Assembly (NCBI GenBank): GCA_902362875.1
Contig: CABIYF010000027.1
Coordinates: forward strand, 1-39,920
DNA: 39,920 nucleotides
Source: Eubacteriaceae bacterium
Lineage (GTDB): Bacteria; Bacillota; Clostridia; Lachnospirales; Lachnospiraceae
Direction of reading: 5' to 3'
Shown: piece after piece, positions 8,522-17,156 of the stretch
Position numbering within the stretch: the first letter of the stretch is position 1
Layout of the letters: the number at the start of each line of letters is the position of its first letter
The notes under the pieces: model-generated
Database searches by the model: none
The model's input: the letters and a program-made list of their open reading frames with translations, nothing else
What the model was told of the DNA's origin: nothing
Made by a program: the position numbers and the translations under genes

Positions 8522-10207
8522 ATGTCAACAAAAGCTTATTACACACATGAAGAAATCGGAAAAGGAAAGCCTGGATTTTCAAAAACAAGATCCATTATCG
8601 AAGCAGCATTTTATGGAAACAATGTCGTAGAGGTAACAGATTTAAAACAGGCATATGAATTAGCAAAGAATTCTCCTGGAACGATCGTTACAGATATGCC
8701 GGTATATAAACCCGAAGCAATTGGTTTAGATGAAGGTTCCAAAGTTCTGTTATTTAACGATGGATCAGTGACTGGACGCTGCGCAGCTGCAAGAAGAATT
8801 TCCAGCGAACCTGGTGTAGATACAAATGATCTGGATCTGAAACTGATGGATGCAATCTATGATACAAGATGGACGACAATGTATCATGCACAGGTGTATA
8901 TCGGATTAGATCCTGAATTTATGGTAAAAGCACATCTTTTAATTCCAGAAGGAGAAGAAAATATCTTATATTCCTGGATGTTAAATTTCCAGTACATGAA
9001 TCCTAAATACAATGAAATGTACAAAAACTCACAGCCAATTGCAGATGAGACAGATATCTATATCTTCTCAGATCCACAGTGGACACATGAAGAACATCCA
9101 TTAGGATTAACATACTTTAATACAGATACAAACTGTGCCGCACTTCTTGGTATGAAATACTTTGGAGAACACAAGAAAGGTACATTAACCATTGCATGGG
9201 CAATCGCAAACCGTAACGGATATGCTTCCTGCCATGGTGGACAGAAAGAATTCAAATTAGATAATGGAGAGAAATTCGTAGCATCTTTCTTCGGATTATC
9301 AGGATCAGGAAAATCCACATTAACACATGCAACACATAACAACAAATACGAAGAGATTCAGGTTCTGCATGATGATGCATTTATCATTAACACAGAAACA
9401 GGTGCATCTATCGCAATGGAACCAACATATTTTGATAAGACAGCGGACTATCCAACAGGATGCCCTGATAATAAATTCTTATTAACAGCACAGAACTGTT
9501 CTGCAACAAGAGACAGCGAAGGAAAAGTCGTTCTTGTCACAGAAGATATCCGTAACGGAAATGGCCGTGCGATCAAATCCAAATTATGGTCACCAAACCG
9601 TGTAGATAAGATCAATGACCCAGTTAATGCAATCTTCTGGATCATGAAAGACCCAACAATCCCACCAATCGTTAAGATCAAAGGAGCTTCTTTAGCATCC
9701 GTTATGGGAGCAACTCTTGCAACAAAACGAAGCAGTGCGGAACGTCTGGCACCTGGAGTAGATCCAAACCGTCTGGTTGTAGAACCATACGCAAACCCAT
9801 TTAGAACATATCCTCTTGTAAATGACTACAAGAAATTTAGAAAACTTGTAAAAGAAAGAAATGTAGACTGCTACATCATCAACACAGGAGATTTCATGGG
9901 TAAAGATATCAAACCTGCAACAACAATTTCCGCAATTGAGCAGGTCGTAGAAGGAACTGGAGAATTCAAACAGTGGGGACCATTTACAGATATCGAAGTG
10001 CTTGAAATGGAAGGATATGTTTCAGACTTCAGCGATATGAACTATGTTGAAACACTGAAAGCAAGAATGACAGACAGATTAAACTTCGTCTTCGAAAAAG
10101 ACGTAGAAGATGGTGGATACAATGCACTGCCAACACAGGCAAAAGAAGCTTTAGCAAAAGTAATTGGAGAAGCACACAATTTAGAAGTGGAAAATTCCAA
10201 CAATTAA
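8522..10207 (+). CDS. pckA: Phosphoenolpyruvate carboxykinase (ATP)
   Basis: Interconverts oxaloacetate plus ATP with PEP, CO2 and ADP; in gut anaerobes it may run in the CO2-fixing direction (inference). The kinase P-loop GLSGSGKST is at residues 258-266, followed by the metal-binding HDDAF near 283. At 561 aa it is a little longer than the usual 520-540. Codon choice is strongly biased compared with neighbours, as in highly expressed genes. RBS GGAGG precedes the ATG. It lies between the DUF885 gene and a MarR regulator, all in one direction. Confidence 0.95.
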   Translation: MSTKAYYTHEEIGKGKPGFSKTRSIIEAAFYGNNVVEVTDLKQAYELAKNSPGTIVTDMPVYKPEAIGLDEGSKVLLFNDGSVTGRCAAARRISSEPGVDTNDLDLKLMDAIYDTRWTTMYHAQVYIGLDPEFMVKAHLLIPEGEENILYSWMLNFQYMNPKYNEMYKNSQPIADETDIYIFSDPQWTHEEHPLGLTYFNTDTNCAALLGMKYFGEHKKGTLTIAWAIANRNGYASCHGGQKEFKLDNGEKFVASFFGLSGSGKSTLTHATHNNKYEEIQVLHDDAFIINTETGASIAMEPTYFDKTADYPTGCPDNKFLLTAQNCSATRDSEGKVVLVTEDIRNGNGRAIKSKLWSPNRVDKINDPVNAIFWIMKDPTIPPIVKIKGASLASVMGATLATKRSSAERLAPGVDPNRLVVEPYANPFRTYPLVNDYKKFRKLVKERNVDCYIINTGDFMGKDIKPATTISAIEQVVEGTGEFKQWGPFTDIEVLEMEGYVSDFSDMNYVETLKARMTDRLNFVFEKDVEDGGYNALPTQAKEALAKVIGEAHNLEVENSNN

Positions 10208-10248
10208 AGGTATAATACTCTTAAATCGTTGTTTAGGAGGTGAATTGA

Positions 10249-10683
10249 TTGGATAAAGATCGTTTAAATAATATGGTGGTAGACTTATTCCACGGAATTT
10301 CATATGAAGAAGAGAAAGCCGTGATCACGGATGAGTTTAAGGATATTTCGAACAAAGATCTGCATATTATCGATGCGATCGGGATCAAGAAACCTAAGAA
10401 TATGTCAACGATTGCTGGAGATTTAAACATTACGGTTGGAACACTTACAACCGCTATCAATAACCTTTTGAAGAAAGGATATGTGATCCGCAAGCGCGGG
10501 GAGAGAGACCGAAGGGTTGTATATATATCGCTTTCTGAGAAGGGAAGAAAGGCATACAGTCATCATAGAGAATTTCATAAACAGATGATCCAGGGATTGC
10601 TTGATACGCTGAATGAGCAGGAACAGGATCTGTTGGTAAAGGTTATGCAGTATTTTCATGATTATTTTAGAGAGCATATGTAA
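10249..10683 (+). CDS. MarR-family transcriptional regulator
   Basis: A 144-aa winged-helix regulator. The recognition region reads MSTIAGDLNITVGTLTTAI near residues 50-68, and the wing contains RDRRVVYISLSEKG. The start is TTG at 10249, supported by AGGAGGTGA 6-7 bases upstream. It resembles FabT-type MarR proteins that control fatty-acid genes, but no fab genes are nearby, so the target is unknown. It follows pckA by 41 bases and ends at a strong terminator, so pckA control is possible but unproven. Confidence 0.88.
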   Translation: MDKDRLNNMVVDLFHGISYEEEKAVITDEFKDISNKDLHIIDAIGIKKPKNMSTIAGDLNITVGTLTTAINNLLKKGYVIRKRGERDRRVVYISLSEKGRKAYSHHREFHKQMIQGLLDTLNEQEQDLLVKVMQYFHDYFREHM

Positions 10684-10690
10684 GTAAGAT

Positions 10691-10738
10691 AAAGGGCATT
10701 CAGCCATAGAATTTTTCTATTGGTCAGATGCCCTTTTT
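10691..10738. terminator. Bidirectional terminator after marR
   Basis: AAAGGGCAT (10691-10699) pairs with ATGCCCTTT (10728-10736), and an inner arm CCATAGAA pairs with TTCTATTGG. A T run follows on the + side. The convergent ATPase gene ends a few bases further on. Confidence 0.88.
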
Positions 10739-10742
10739 ATAT

Positions 10743-11951
10743 TTAAGATATCAACCACTTCAACACATTTTTCTTTTTAATACCATCATAATTCATATCA
10801 TCAAATACTTCATCTAATGTCAAAAGATATTTTGGATAGTTGTCATGAATCTGTTTTAGAGGCGCTAATTCTCTTTTCAAAACATCTTCATCCAAGGTTG
10901 TCTGGGAAACCTGAAAATAAATAGGATTTCCATTTTCAATTGCGACAAAATCAACCTCACCATTTTGACCAATCTGTCCTACATAAACTTCTTTGTAACG
11001 TCTTTTTAATTCAAGGAATACGATATTCTCAAGAATATGTCCGATATCACTGTCTTGACTGCGGACGAGCATATTACGCATGGCAATATCGCAGACATAA
11101 TATTTATTGATGGTGGTTAAAAATTGTTTGCCTTTGATATTGTAGCGTCTGGCTTCATAAAATAAAAGACTGTCGGTAAGTCCTCTGATATAGCGGTCTA
11201 CAGTTCTGGGATTAATTTTTTTATGATTTGATGTCATTGTATTTGAAATTTTATTTGGAGAAGTACGGTTTCCAATATTATGCATCATAAATTTGGTAAT
11301 GGATTCAAGCATATTCACATCAGCAATATTTAACCTTTTTACAATGTCATTTAATAAAATAGTATTGTAAATGCCATTTATATATTCTTTAGCTTCAGAT
11401 TCTTGATATCCATATTTTAATACATAAGGAAATGAACCTATTGCTAGATAATGATTAAATTTGTCAATGAGAGAAAGATTAGAATTATTTAATCCTTCGC
11501 AGAATTCTTTAAATGACAAAGGCATCATAGAAAGTTCTACATAGCGGCCAGTTAATAAAGTAGCTAATTCACCAGACATAAAATAGGCATTAGAACCTGT
11601 AATATAGACATCACAATTTTCACGAAGGAATAAGCTGTCTACGACTTTTTGATAATCTTCTACATGTTGAATTTCATCAAGAAATATATAGTTCATTTTA
11701 TCTGGAAGCAGATGAGATTTAATATATTTATATAAGGATTTATAGTCACACAAATCTTCAAAGTCTAAGTTTTCAAAATTAATGGCAATAATTTGTTCAT
11801 TCAATACCTCGTGTTCTAAAAGGTATTCTTGGTATATATCAAATAATGTAGATTTACCGCAACGTCTTACACCAGTTACTACTTTTATAATCTGATGTTC
11901 TTTCCATTTAATAAGCCAGTCAAGATAATCTTTTCGCCTGATTCTTTTCAT
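10743..11951 (-). CDS. AAA_14/DUF4143 family ATPase
   Basis: Protein of 402 aa. The N-terminal P-loop ATPase of the AAA_14 type has GVRRCGKSTLFD near residues 27-38 and Walker B YIFLDEIQHV near 88-97. The C-terminal DUF4143 nuclease-like domain contains EVDFVAIENG near residue 334. These proteins are widespread, usually solitary and poorly understood; some resemble archaeal ATPases linked to mobile DNA. It stands alone here in an AT-rich stretch with no partner gene. RBS AAGGAGG lies upstream of the ATG. Confidence 0.9.
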   Translation of the reverse strand: MKRIRRKDYLDWLIKWKEHQIIKVVTGVRRCGKSTLFDIYQEYLLEHEVLNEQIIAINFENLDFEDLCDYKSLYKYIKSHLLPDKMNYIFLDEIQHVEDYQKVVDSLFLRENCDVYITGSNAYFMSGELATLLTGRYVELSMMPLSFKEFCEGLNNSNLSLIDKFNHYLAIGSFPYVLKYGYQESEAKEYINGIYNTILLNDIVKRLNIADVNMLESITKFMMHNIGNRTSPNKISNTMTSNHKKINPRTVDRYIRGLTDSLLFYEARRYNIKGKQFLTTINKYYVCDIAMRNMLVRSQDSDIGHILENIVFLELKRRYKEVYVGQIGQNGEVDFVAIENGNPIYFQVSQTTLDEDVLKRELAPLKQIHDNYPKYLLTLDEVFDDMNYDGIKKKNVLKWLIS

Positions 11952-12005
11952 TTCAAATACCTCCTTTTTATTTGTAGTTTAATAGGAATTTATGAAAAAA
12001 TCAAT

Positions 12006-12062
12006 AAAATATGTAGTCAAATACATAAAATTAAAATAAAATATAAAAATATGTAGTGAAAT
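12006..12062. repeat. Direct repeat pair in the ATPase/YcxB intergenic region
   Basis: AAAATATGTAGTCAAAT (12006-12022) recurs as AAAATATGTAGTGAAAT (12046-12062), 16 of 17 bases identical and 40 bases apart start to start. They lie 55-111 bases upstream of the DUF4143 ATPase start. The rest of 11952-12220 is AT-rich with no other gene. An operator role is inference. Confidence 0.5.
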
Positions 12063-12220
12063 TACAATATAAGAAATTTGATTAAGTTAACTATAATTTT
12101 ACACTAACAATTAAGATGCGTATCATTTTTGGATAAAACTATGCATTTATTTTTATGCTTTAGTATTGTATCATGAAAATAAACAAGATATTCACTCAAA
12201 TCAAAGAGAGGGGAAGGAAC

Positions 12221-12739
12221 ATGCTACAATTAAATTACAAATTAACAGATGAAGACTACATAGAATTCAACGAATTCCATCAATTAATTCATTCAGAAGT
12301 AGGAAAGAGAAATTTGTTTAAACTTAGACTAATAGGTCCAATGATCAGTATTCTTGCAATAGTAATTTTCATTCTGGCAAGAGCAGAAATAATGTTGATC
12401 GTTACAGAAGTAATTGTATTATGCATTTTTTCAATTTTATATGTAACACAGGCTAAAAAGATTATGAAAAGAGGTATCCGTAAGACAATTCTTAAAATGA
12501 AGGAAATAGAAGGACCACCATTTGCAGAAGAAACAACATTACATTTTACGGAAGATCAGATCATAGAGATAACAAAAGGTCAGGAAGTGAAAGTAGATTA
12601 TAAAAAGGTAGAAGATGTTTGTGAAACAGAGAAAGCTTTTTATGTTTATATTAGTTCTATAGAAGCTCTGATTATTCCTAAGAGAGTTTTAAATCCGGAT
12701 ATGGAAAAGAAATTAAGACAGATCTTAAGTAAAAAATAA
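12221..12739 (+). CDS. YcxB-like membrane protein
   Basis: The frame is open from an ATG at 12173, but GAGAGGGGAAGG lies just before the ATG at 12221, so I choose that start (172 aa). Two membrane segments at about residues 33-70 (GPMISILAIVIFILARA and VTEVIVLCIFSILYV) are followed by a cytosolic domain with the YcxB pattern (LHFTEDQIIEIT, then YKKVEDVCETE and YISSIEALIIPKR). Function unknown across the family. A separate unit from the VanY-like gene downstream. Confidence 0.75.
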   Translation: MLQLNYKLTDEDYIEFNEFHQLIHSEVGKRNLFKLRLIGPMISILAIVIFILARAEIMLIVTEVIVLCIFSILYVTQAKKIMKRGIRKTILKMKEIEGPPFAEETTLHFTEDQIIEITKGQEVKVDYKKVEDVCETEKAFYVYISSIEALIIPKRVLNPDMEKKLRQILSKK

Positions 12740-12837
12740 AATATATCAAAATTCATATAAAACTAACCTATCCGATTTTCACATCGTTATACCCTATGCT
12801 GAAACCAATGAAAAACAACAAGTTCAGGAGGGGTATC

Positions 12838-13521
12838 ATGAACAGAAAATCAGTGTTGAAAAAACATAATAACAAAAAAATAATTCTAAAAATTCTATTC
12901 CTAGCAGTAATGATTATCTTAGGATTTTCAAAAATTATCTTACACAAGAACAAACAATACGCAGATACAACCGGTGACTGGAAATTGATCCTTGTAGATA
13001 AGCATCATTACATCCCAAAAGATTATCAAGTGAACTTAATAAGACTGTCAAATGGGAAACAAGTCGATTCAAGAATTTACCCATCATTGCAGAAGATGTT
13101 CAACGATGCCAGAGCAAGTGGTTTATCTTTATTTGTCAGGGAAGGATATAGAATCTCTCAAGACCAGCAGCAGATCATGAATGAACGAATCAGAGAATAT
13201 GAAAATCAAGGATATTCCAAACGACGAGCATCAAAAATGGCAGAAAAGTATGTAGCAATTCCGGGAACCAGTGAACATCAACTTGGATTAAGCGTAGATA
13301 TTAACGCAGACCAGACAAAATGTTCATCAGAAAAAGTATACAGCTGGCTTGATAACAATGCATATAAATATGGATTTATCAAACGTTATCCATCCAGCAA
13401 ATCTTATATTACAGGGATCAACAATGAGCCATGGCATTACAGATATGTTGGAAAAGAAGCGGCGGCAACGATCAAAAAACAGGATCTGTGTCTGGAAGAA
13501 TATTTAAAAAAATATAAATAA
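12838..13521 (+). CDS. D-alanyl-D-alanine carboxypeptidase, VanY family
   Basis: Zinc carboxypeptidase that trims the terminal D-Ala from peptidoglycan stems outside the cell. The zinc motif SEHQLGLSVD (residues 145-154; His147 and Asp154) and EPWHY with His200 are intact. An N-terminal membrane anchor covers about residues 12-36. An in-frame ATG at 12796 is open, but CAGGAGGGG sits 5 bases before 12838, giving 227 aa. No vanA/vanH/vanX genes or two-component system accompany it, so there is no sign of glycopeptide resistance; housekeeping trimming is more likely. Confidence 0.9.
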   Translation: MNRKSVLKKHNNKKIILKILFLAVMIILGFSKIILHKNKQYADTTGDWKLILVDKHHYIPKDYQVNLIRLSNGKQVDSRIYPSLQKMFNDARASGLSLFVREGYRISQDQQQIMNERIREYENQGYSKRRASKMAEKYVAIPGTSEHQLGLSVDINADQTKCSSEKVYSWLDNNAYKYGFIKRYPSSKSYITGINNEPWHYRYVGKEAAATIKKQDLCLEEYLKKYK

Positions 13522-13527
13522 CCAGAC

Positions 13528-13557
13528 TGTCTTTTCTATAAGATTTGGCGTTATACT
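13528..13557 (+). promoter_or_regulatory. Candidate promoter of the ECF sigma/ABC operon
   Basis: TGTCTT (13528-13533) and TATACT (13552-13557) with an 18-base spacer, 30 bases before the sigma gene. It looks sigma-A-like; I see no typical ECF AAC motif. Confidence 0.4.
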
Positions 13558-13587
13558 ATATAGAAACAATACGAGGAGGAAAAGAAA

Positions 13588-14103
13588 ATGGATGCAGATT
13601 TTCTGTTAATACAGAAAATTAAAAAAGGGAATGAGCAAGCCATGGATCAGTTTGTGTCAAAACATTATCCCAAAATCTATCAGTATTGTCTGCTGCGTGT
13701 CAGAGATCATGGATATGCCGAAGATCTGACGCAGGAGACATTTCTGAAGTTTTTTCAGGCATTTGAGCGGTACAAACATTATGGAAAAGCCCTGAATTAT
13801 CTGTATGTGATTGCAGGAAATCTGTGTAAAGATTATTTCAGGAAAGAGGACCGGATCGAAATATCTGAACTGCCAGAAGAAATTGCAGTGGAACATATGG
13901 GGCAGGTGGAAAAAAGAATGGAAATCTATGAGGCGTTGGATAAACTTCCAGAAGAGATCAGGGAAGTTGTGATCTTGTTCTTTTTTCAGGAGATCAGCCA
14001 GAAGGAGATTGCCAGAATGATGGGCATTAAATTATCACTTGTAAAATATCGTGTCAGTCGGGCGAAGAAATTACTGGCAGAGTATCTGGGGGAAGGAGAA
14101 TAA
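13588..14103 (+). CDS. ECF-type RNA polymerase sigma factor
   Basis: A 171-aa sigma-70 family protein with only region 2 (YQYCLLRVRDHGYAEDLTQE, then FLKFF, near residues 30-60) and region 4 (LPEEIREVVILFFFQEISQ, then KEIARMMG, near residues 115-145). RBS GAGGAGG lies upstream. It heads an operon with a membrane protein (6 bases downstream) and an ABC exporter. The next gene sits where an anti-sigma factor usually lies, so it probably regulates this sigma. The signal and regulon are unknown. Confidence 0.92.
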   Translation: MDADFLLIQKIKKGNEQAMDQFVSKHYPKIYQYCLLRVRDHGYAEDLTQETFLKFFQAFERYKHYGKALNYLYVIAGNLCKDYFRKEDRIEISELPEEIAVEHMGQVEKRMEIYEALDKLPEEIREVVILFFFQEISQKEIARMMGIKLSLVKYRVSRAKKLLAEYLGEGE

Positions 14104-14109
14104 AAGCAG

Positions 14110-14859
14110 ATGAATGAAGAATATAAACGAAAAATAAAAGATTATACAAATGATATCCAGCAAAATATTGATCAGGAAGCTGTTTTGGAAACGATTAAAA
14201 ATTGTAAAAAAACATTTGTGCAGGCGGAAGATTATCCGCTTTCTTATATGGAATTTCTGTATGAACAGATGCATTTTATACAGAAACGATGGTGGGTATT
14301 GCAAGGATGCCTGTTAGTTGTTTTATGGACTTTCCTAAATAATGCAGCAGACGTTTATGAAATACATAGGTTGATGGGAATGGGAGCTTGTCTGTTGGCA
14401 ATCTTTCTTGTGCCAGAGATTTGGAAGAATCGAAGAAATCAGGCAATGGAGATTGAAGGGGCAGCATATTATTCACTGCGGCAGGTCTGCATGGCGAGAA
14501 TTCTGCTGTTTGGCTTTATGGATCTGCTGATCATAACAGTATTTGCGGTTAGTGTGGTATTTACGGTAAGAATTTCAGCGCAAATGTTTGCTGTGAATTT
14601 TCTCATTCCATTTAATGTAACAGGAGCAATCTGCTTTCGGTTCTTATATTGTAAACGAAGTGAAAGTGAATATCTGGCGGCAGCGGGATGTTTCCTGTTT
14701 ATGATTCTGTGGGTATTTATCATTTCCAGAGAAGAAATTTATTGTAAGATTTCAGGAACGGTCTGGTGTGCCGCATTGATCTTATCAATCATATATATGA
14801 TTTATGTGGTCAAAAAATCGCAAAGTTTTTATGGAAAAATATACGAGGTGCAGGGATGA
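14110..14859 (+). CDS. Multi-pass membrane protein, possible anti-sigma partner
   Basis: A 249-aa protein with a soluble N-terminal part of about 60 residues (NEEYKRKIKDYTNDIQQNID...), then about six membrane segments between residues 60 and 238. There is no HxxxCxxC zinc motif of the classical anti-sigma domain. By position between an ECF sigma and an ABC exporter it could sequester the sigma through its N-terminal tail; this is inference. Its TGA overlaps the ATG of an 18-codon reading frame at 14856. Confidence 0.7.
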   Translation: MNEEYKRKIKDYTNDIQQNIDQEAVLETIKNCKKTFVQAEDYPLSYMEFLYEQMHFIQKRWWVLQGCLLVVLWTFLNNAADVYEIHRLMGMGACLLAIFLVPEIWKNRRNQAMEIEGAAYYSLRQVCMARILLFGFMDLLIITVFAVSVVFTVRISAQMFAVNFLIPFNVTGAICFRFLYCKRSESEYLAAAGCFLFMILWVFIISREEIYCKISGTVWCAALILSIIYMIYVVKKSQSFYGKIYEVQG

Positions 14860-14912
14860 GAAATTTGAAGATAGAGCATGTGAGGTGTAAGGATCATGAA
14901 ACTAAGTATTAA
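14856..14912 (+). other. 18-codon reading frame coupling the membrane protein to the ABC ATPase
   Basis: The ATG overlaps the preceding TGA and has GAGGTG 6 bases upstream. It encodes MRNLKIEHVRCKDHETKY and ends inside the ABC ATPase gene. MRNLKIEHV looks like the start of an ABC ATPase, so it may be a scar of a lost copy, a coupling leader, or chance. Confidence 0.3.
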
Positions 14913-15777
14913 CAACGTGGCAAAACAATTTAAAGCAAAAAAGGCAGTGGATGATATTTCATTTTCAATGGAAAATGGTATTTATGGGTTGCTAGGAGTC
15001 AATGGTGCGGGGAAAACAACGTTGATGAGAATGTTATGTACACTGACAACACCAGACTGTGGAACGATCACATGGGATGGAAAAGATATCTTTAAAATGG
15101 GAGCTTCATATCGCCAGATTCTTGGATATCTGCCACAGGATTTTGGGTATTATCCGTATTTAACGATTTATGATTATATGATGTATATTGCATCCATCAA
15201 AGGAATCCGCCCGGCAGTAGCTAAAAAACGAACAAAGGAATTATTAAAACAGGTAGGATTATCAGATCAGAAGAAGCAGAAAATGAGAAATCTGTCTGGA
15301 GGAATGGTGCGGAGAGTCGGAATCGCGCAGGCAATGTTAAATGATCCAAAAATCCTGATCTTAGATGAGCCAACTGCAGGACTTGACCCAAATGAGCGAA
15401 TTCGTTTCCGAAATCTGATCAGTGAATTAGCAGAAGAACGACTGGTATTATTGTCAACGCATATCGTTTCCGATGTAGAATTTATCGCAAATAAGATTGT
15501 TTTGATGAAAGAAGGGCAATGCTGTTTTGAAGGAACATCAGAAGAAGTGATCGCATCGATGGATAAAAAGGTTTATTGTTTTATGGCACCGAGAGAACAT
15601 GTAGATCATTATATGAGAAATTATCTTGTTGCAAATGTAAAAACAATCGAATCGAATGCGGAACTTAGAATTCTCTCAGATCATGAACCAGTCAAAGGAG
15701 CATGCATCGAGGAAGCAACACTGGAAGATGCATTTTTAAACTACTTTGGGGAGAGGGTTGGTGAAAGTGATGATTAA
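14896..15777 (+). CDS. ABC transporter ATP-binding protein
   Basis: Nucleotide-binding subunit of an ABC-2 type exporter, 293 aa. Walker A GVNGAGKTTL near residues 36-45, signature LSGGMVRR near 134-141, Walker B ILILDEPTAGLD near 153-164, and the H-loop in STHIVSD. The C-terminal 70 residues form an accessory domain of the kind seen in NatA/BcrA-like ATPases. It overlaps the permease start, so the two form a unit. The cargo cannot be told from sequence; lipids, peptides or ions are possible. Confidence 0.92.
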   Translation: MKLSINNVAKQFKAKKAVDDISFSMENGIYGLLGVNGAGKTTLMRMLCTLTTPDCGTITWDGKDIFKMGASYRQILGYLPQDFGYYPYLTIYDYMMYIASIKGIRPAVAKKRTKELLKQVGLSDQKKQKMRNLSGGMVRRVGIAQAMLNDPKILILDEPTAGLDPNERIRFRNLISELAEERLVLLSTHIVSDVEFIANKIVLMKEGQCCFEGTSEEVIASMDKKVYCFMAPREHVDHYMRNYLVANVKTIESNAELRILSDHEPVKGACIEEATLEDAFLNYFGERVGESDD

Positions 15778-16963
15778 ATATGAGTTAAAAAGAATTTTTA
15801 CAAAACGGCTGAATCGTGCGTTGATAATGATCGGGCTTGCCATTGCAGTGGTCTTGAGTTTCCTTGCAGCAACCAGCAATCGATTTGTTACACCGCAAGG
15901 GCATTTAGTAACAGGAATTACAGCGACACGAAAGGTTGTGGCAGACAAGAATCGAAACAAAGGACTTATGACACCACAAAAAATATCAGAACTTATCGCA
16001 CAGGACCAGAAAACATTTCAAGAATATAAAGATAAAGATGAAAGTGACAAGGTTTATGGGACCAGCTTGCAGCAATATTTAGATGTAGAACAGCTGGTCA
16101 GTTATATTCTAACAGGAAATGAAGATTATGATCCATCGGTATATCTGAATGTAAATCCAAAGAAACTTTTAAATATTTATAAGATACGTGAGGCAAAAAT
16201 TCAAAAACTGATTCAGCAAAATGGAAAGACAGAAGAACAAAGGAAATATCTAAAAGCACAATACGACAAGATTTCCACACCATACCAATATGAAGCACCA
16301 GATTCATGGGATACGCTGCAATTATATGTCGTGACATATTCCATTATTCTGGCAGTTCTTATGGGAGTTTTAGTTTCAGGAATTTTTTCGGAAGAAATCA
16401 CACTGAAAGCAGATGCGATATTCTTTTCCTCCAAATACGGAAGAAACAAAGCCATAAAAACAAAGATTATTGCAGGACTAATCACATCAACGGAAATTTA
16501 CTGGATCGGGATGTGTCTGTTTACCGTAATATCACTTGCCTTAATGGGGACTAGCGGGTCACATACATTAATGAGTATGCTGAATAGTTACACGATTTAC
16601 AATGTCACATACGGACAGGCATTCTATATTATGATGTTTGCGGGGTATATAGCCAATCTTTTGGCAACAACGGTGTCTATGCTGGTATCGGCGGTTATGG
16701 GAAGTCCGAATATCGCAATCTGTATTCCATTTTTCTTATTCTGCATCATGCCATTTGTGGGAAGAATTGGTGGAGATAAAGGAATCTTTTTGCTGACACC
16801 AGATCAGTTAAATAATTTTCAGGAGATTATGAGAGATAATCATATTTATCAGATTGGGGATTTTGTTATGAATCAGATATCTATGATCTTGATGATATAT
16901 ATTTTGGTTGTTGTTTTGATATTACCATGTATTTATTTTGTATATAAAAAGATTCAATTATAG
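15761..16963 (+). CDS. ABC-2 type transporter permease
   Basis: Membrane subunit of the exporter. One membrane segment near residues 20-37 is followed by a large extracytoplasmic domain (about residues 40-190) and then five or six segments in the C-terminal half, the last ending YFVYKKIQL. The frame is open from a TTG at 15746. GAGAGG at 15751-15756 best supports a GTG at 15761 or 15767, or the ATG at 15770, so the exact start is uncertain. It overlaps the ATPase gene end. Confidence 0.85.
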   Translation: MKVMIKYELKRIFTKRLNRALIMIGLAIAVVLSFLAATSNRFVTPQGHLVTGITATRKVVADKNRNKGLMTPQKISELIAQDQKTFQEYKDKDESDKVYGTSLQQYLDVEQLVSYILTGNEDYDPSVYLNVNPKKLLNIYKIREAKIQKLIQQNGKTEEQRKYLKAQYDKISTPYQYEAPDSWDTLQLYVVTYSIILAVLMGVLVSGIFSEEITLKADAIFFSSKYGRNKAIKTKIIAGLITSTEIYWIGMCLFTVISLALMGTSGSHTLMSMLNSYTIYNVTYGQAFYIMMFAGYIANLLATTVSMLVSAVMGSPNIAICIPFFLFCIMPFVGRIGGDKGIFLLTPDQLNNFQEIMRDNHIYQIGDFVMNQISMILMIYILVVVLILPCIYFVYKKIQL

Positions 16964-16964
16964 A

Positions 16965-17075
16965 TTAATACGCACATTGTGCAGGATATCCCCTGCCTGT
17001 TGATTCTCTTAAATCCATAGATGCCATGATCAGCATATCATCCTTTAATAATTCAAAATCAAAGATATCTGCCTT
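16965..17075 (-). pseudogene. C-terminal remnant of an aldo/keto reductase
   Basis: On the - strand a 36-codon stop-free stretch reads KADIFDFELLKDDMLIMASM, then DLRESTGRGYPAQCAY and TAA at 16965-16967. The IFDFEL..DDM..IA.(L/M)D pattern is the usual C-terminal end of aldo/keto reductases. An in-frame stop lies just upstream and there is no room for the rest of the enzyme. The stop is 2 bases past the permease stop on the other strand. Confidence 0.5.
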
Positions 17076-17156
17076 CTACCATATTGGAAATGAATAATAA
17101 AAATAAATTTTGCACATCTTATTTCTATCATATAAACAAAAAAGGAGAAAAATAAG

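Noticed and set aside
10743..12062. DUF4143 ATPase plus repeats as a defence system or CRISPR
   Set aside because: Only two repeat copies, no spacers and no effector partner gene; the ATPase family is common and solitary.
12838..13521. VanY-like gene as part of a glycopeptide-resistance cluster
   Set aside because: No ligase, dehydrogenase, VanX or two-component genes are nearby; it looks like an ordinary wall-trimming enzyme.
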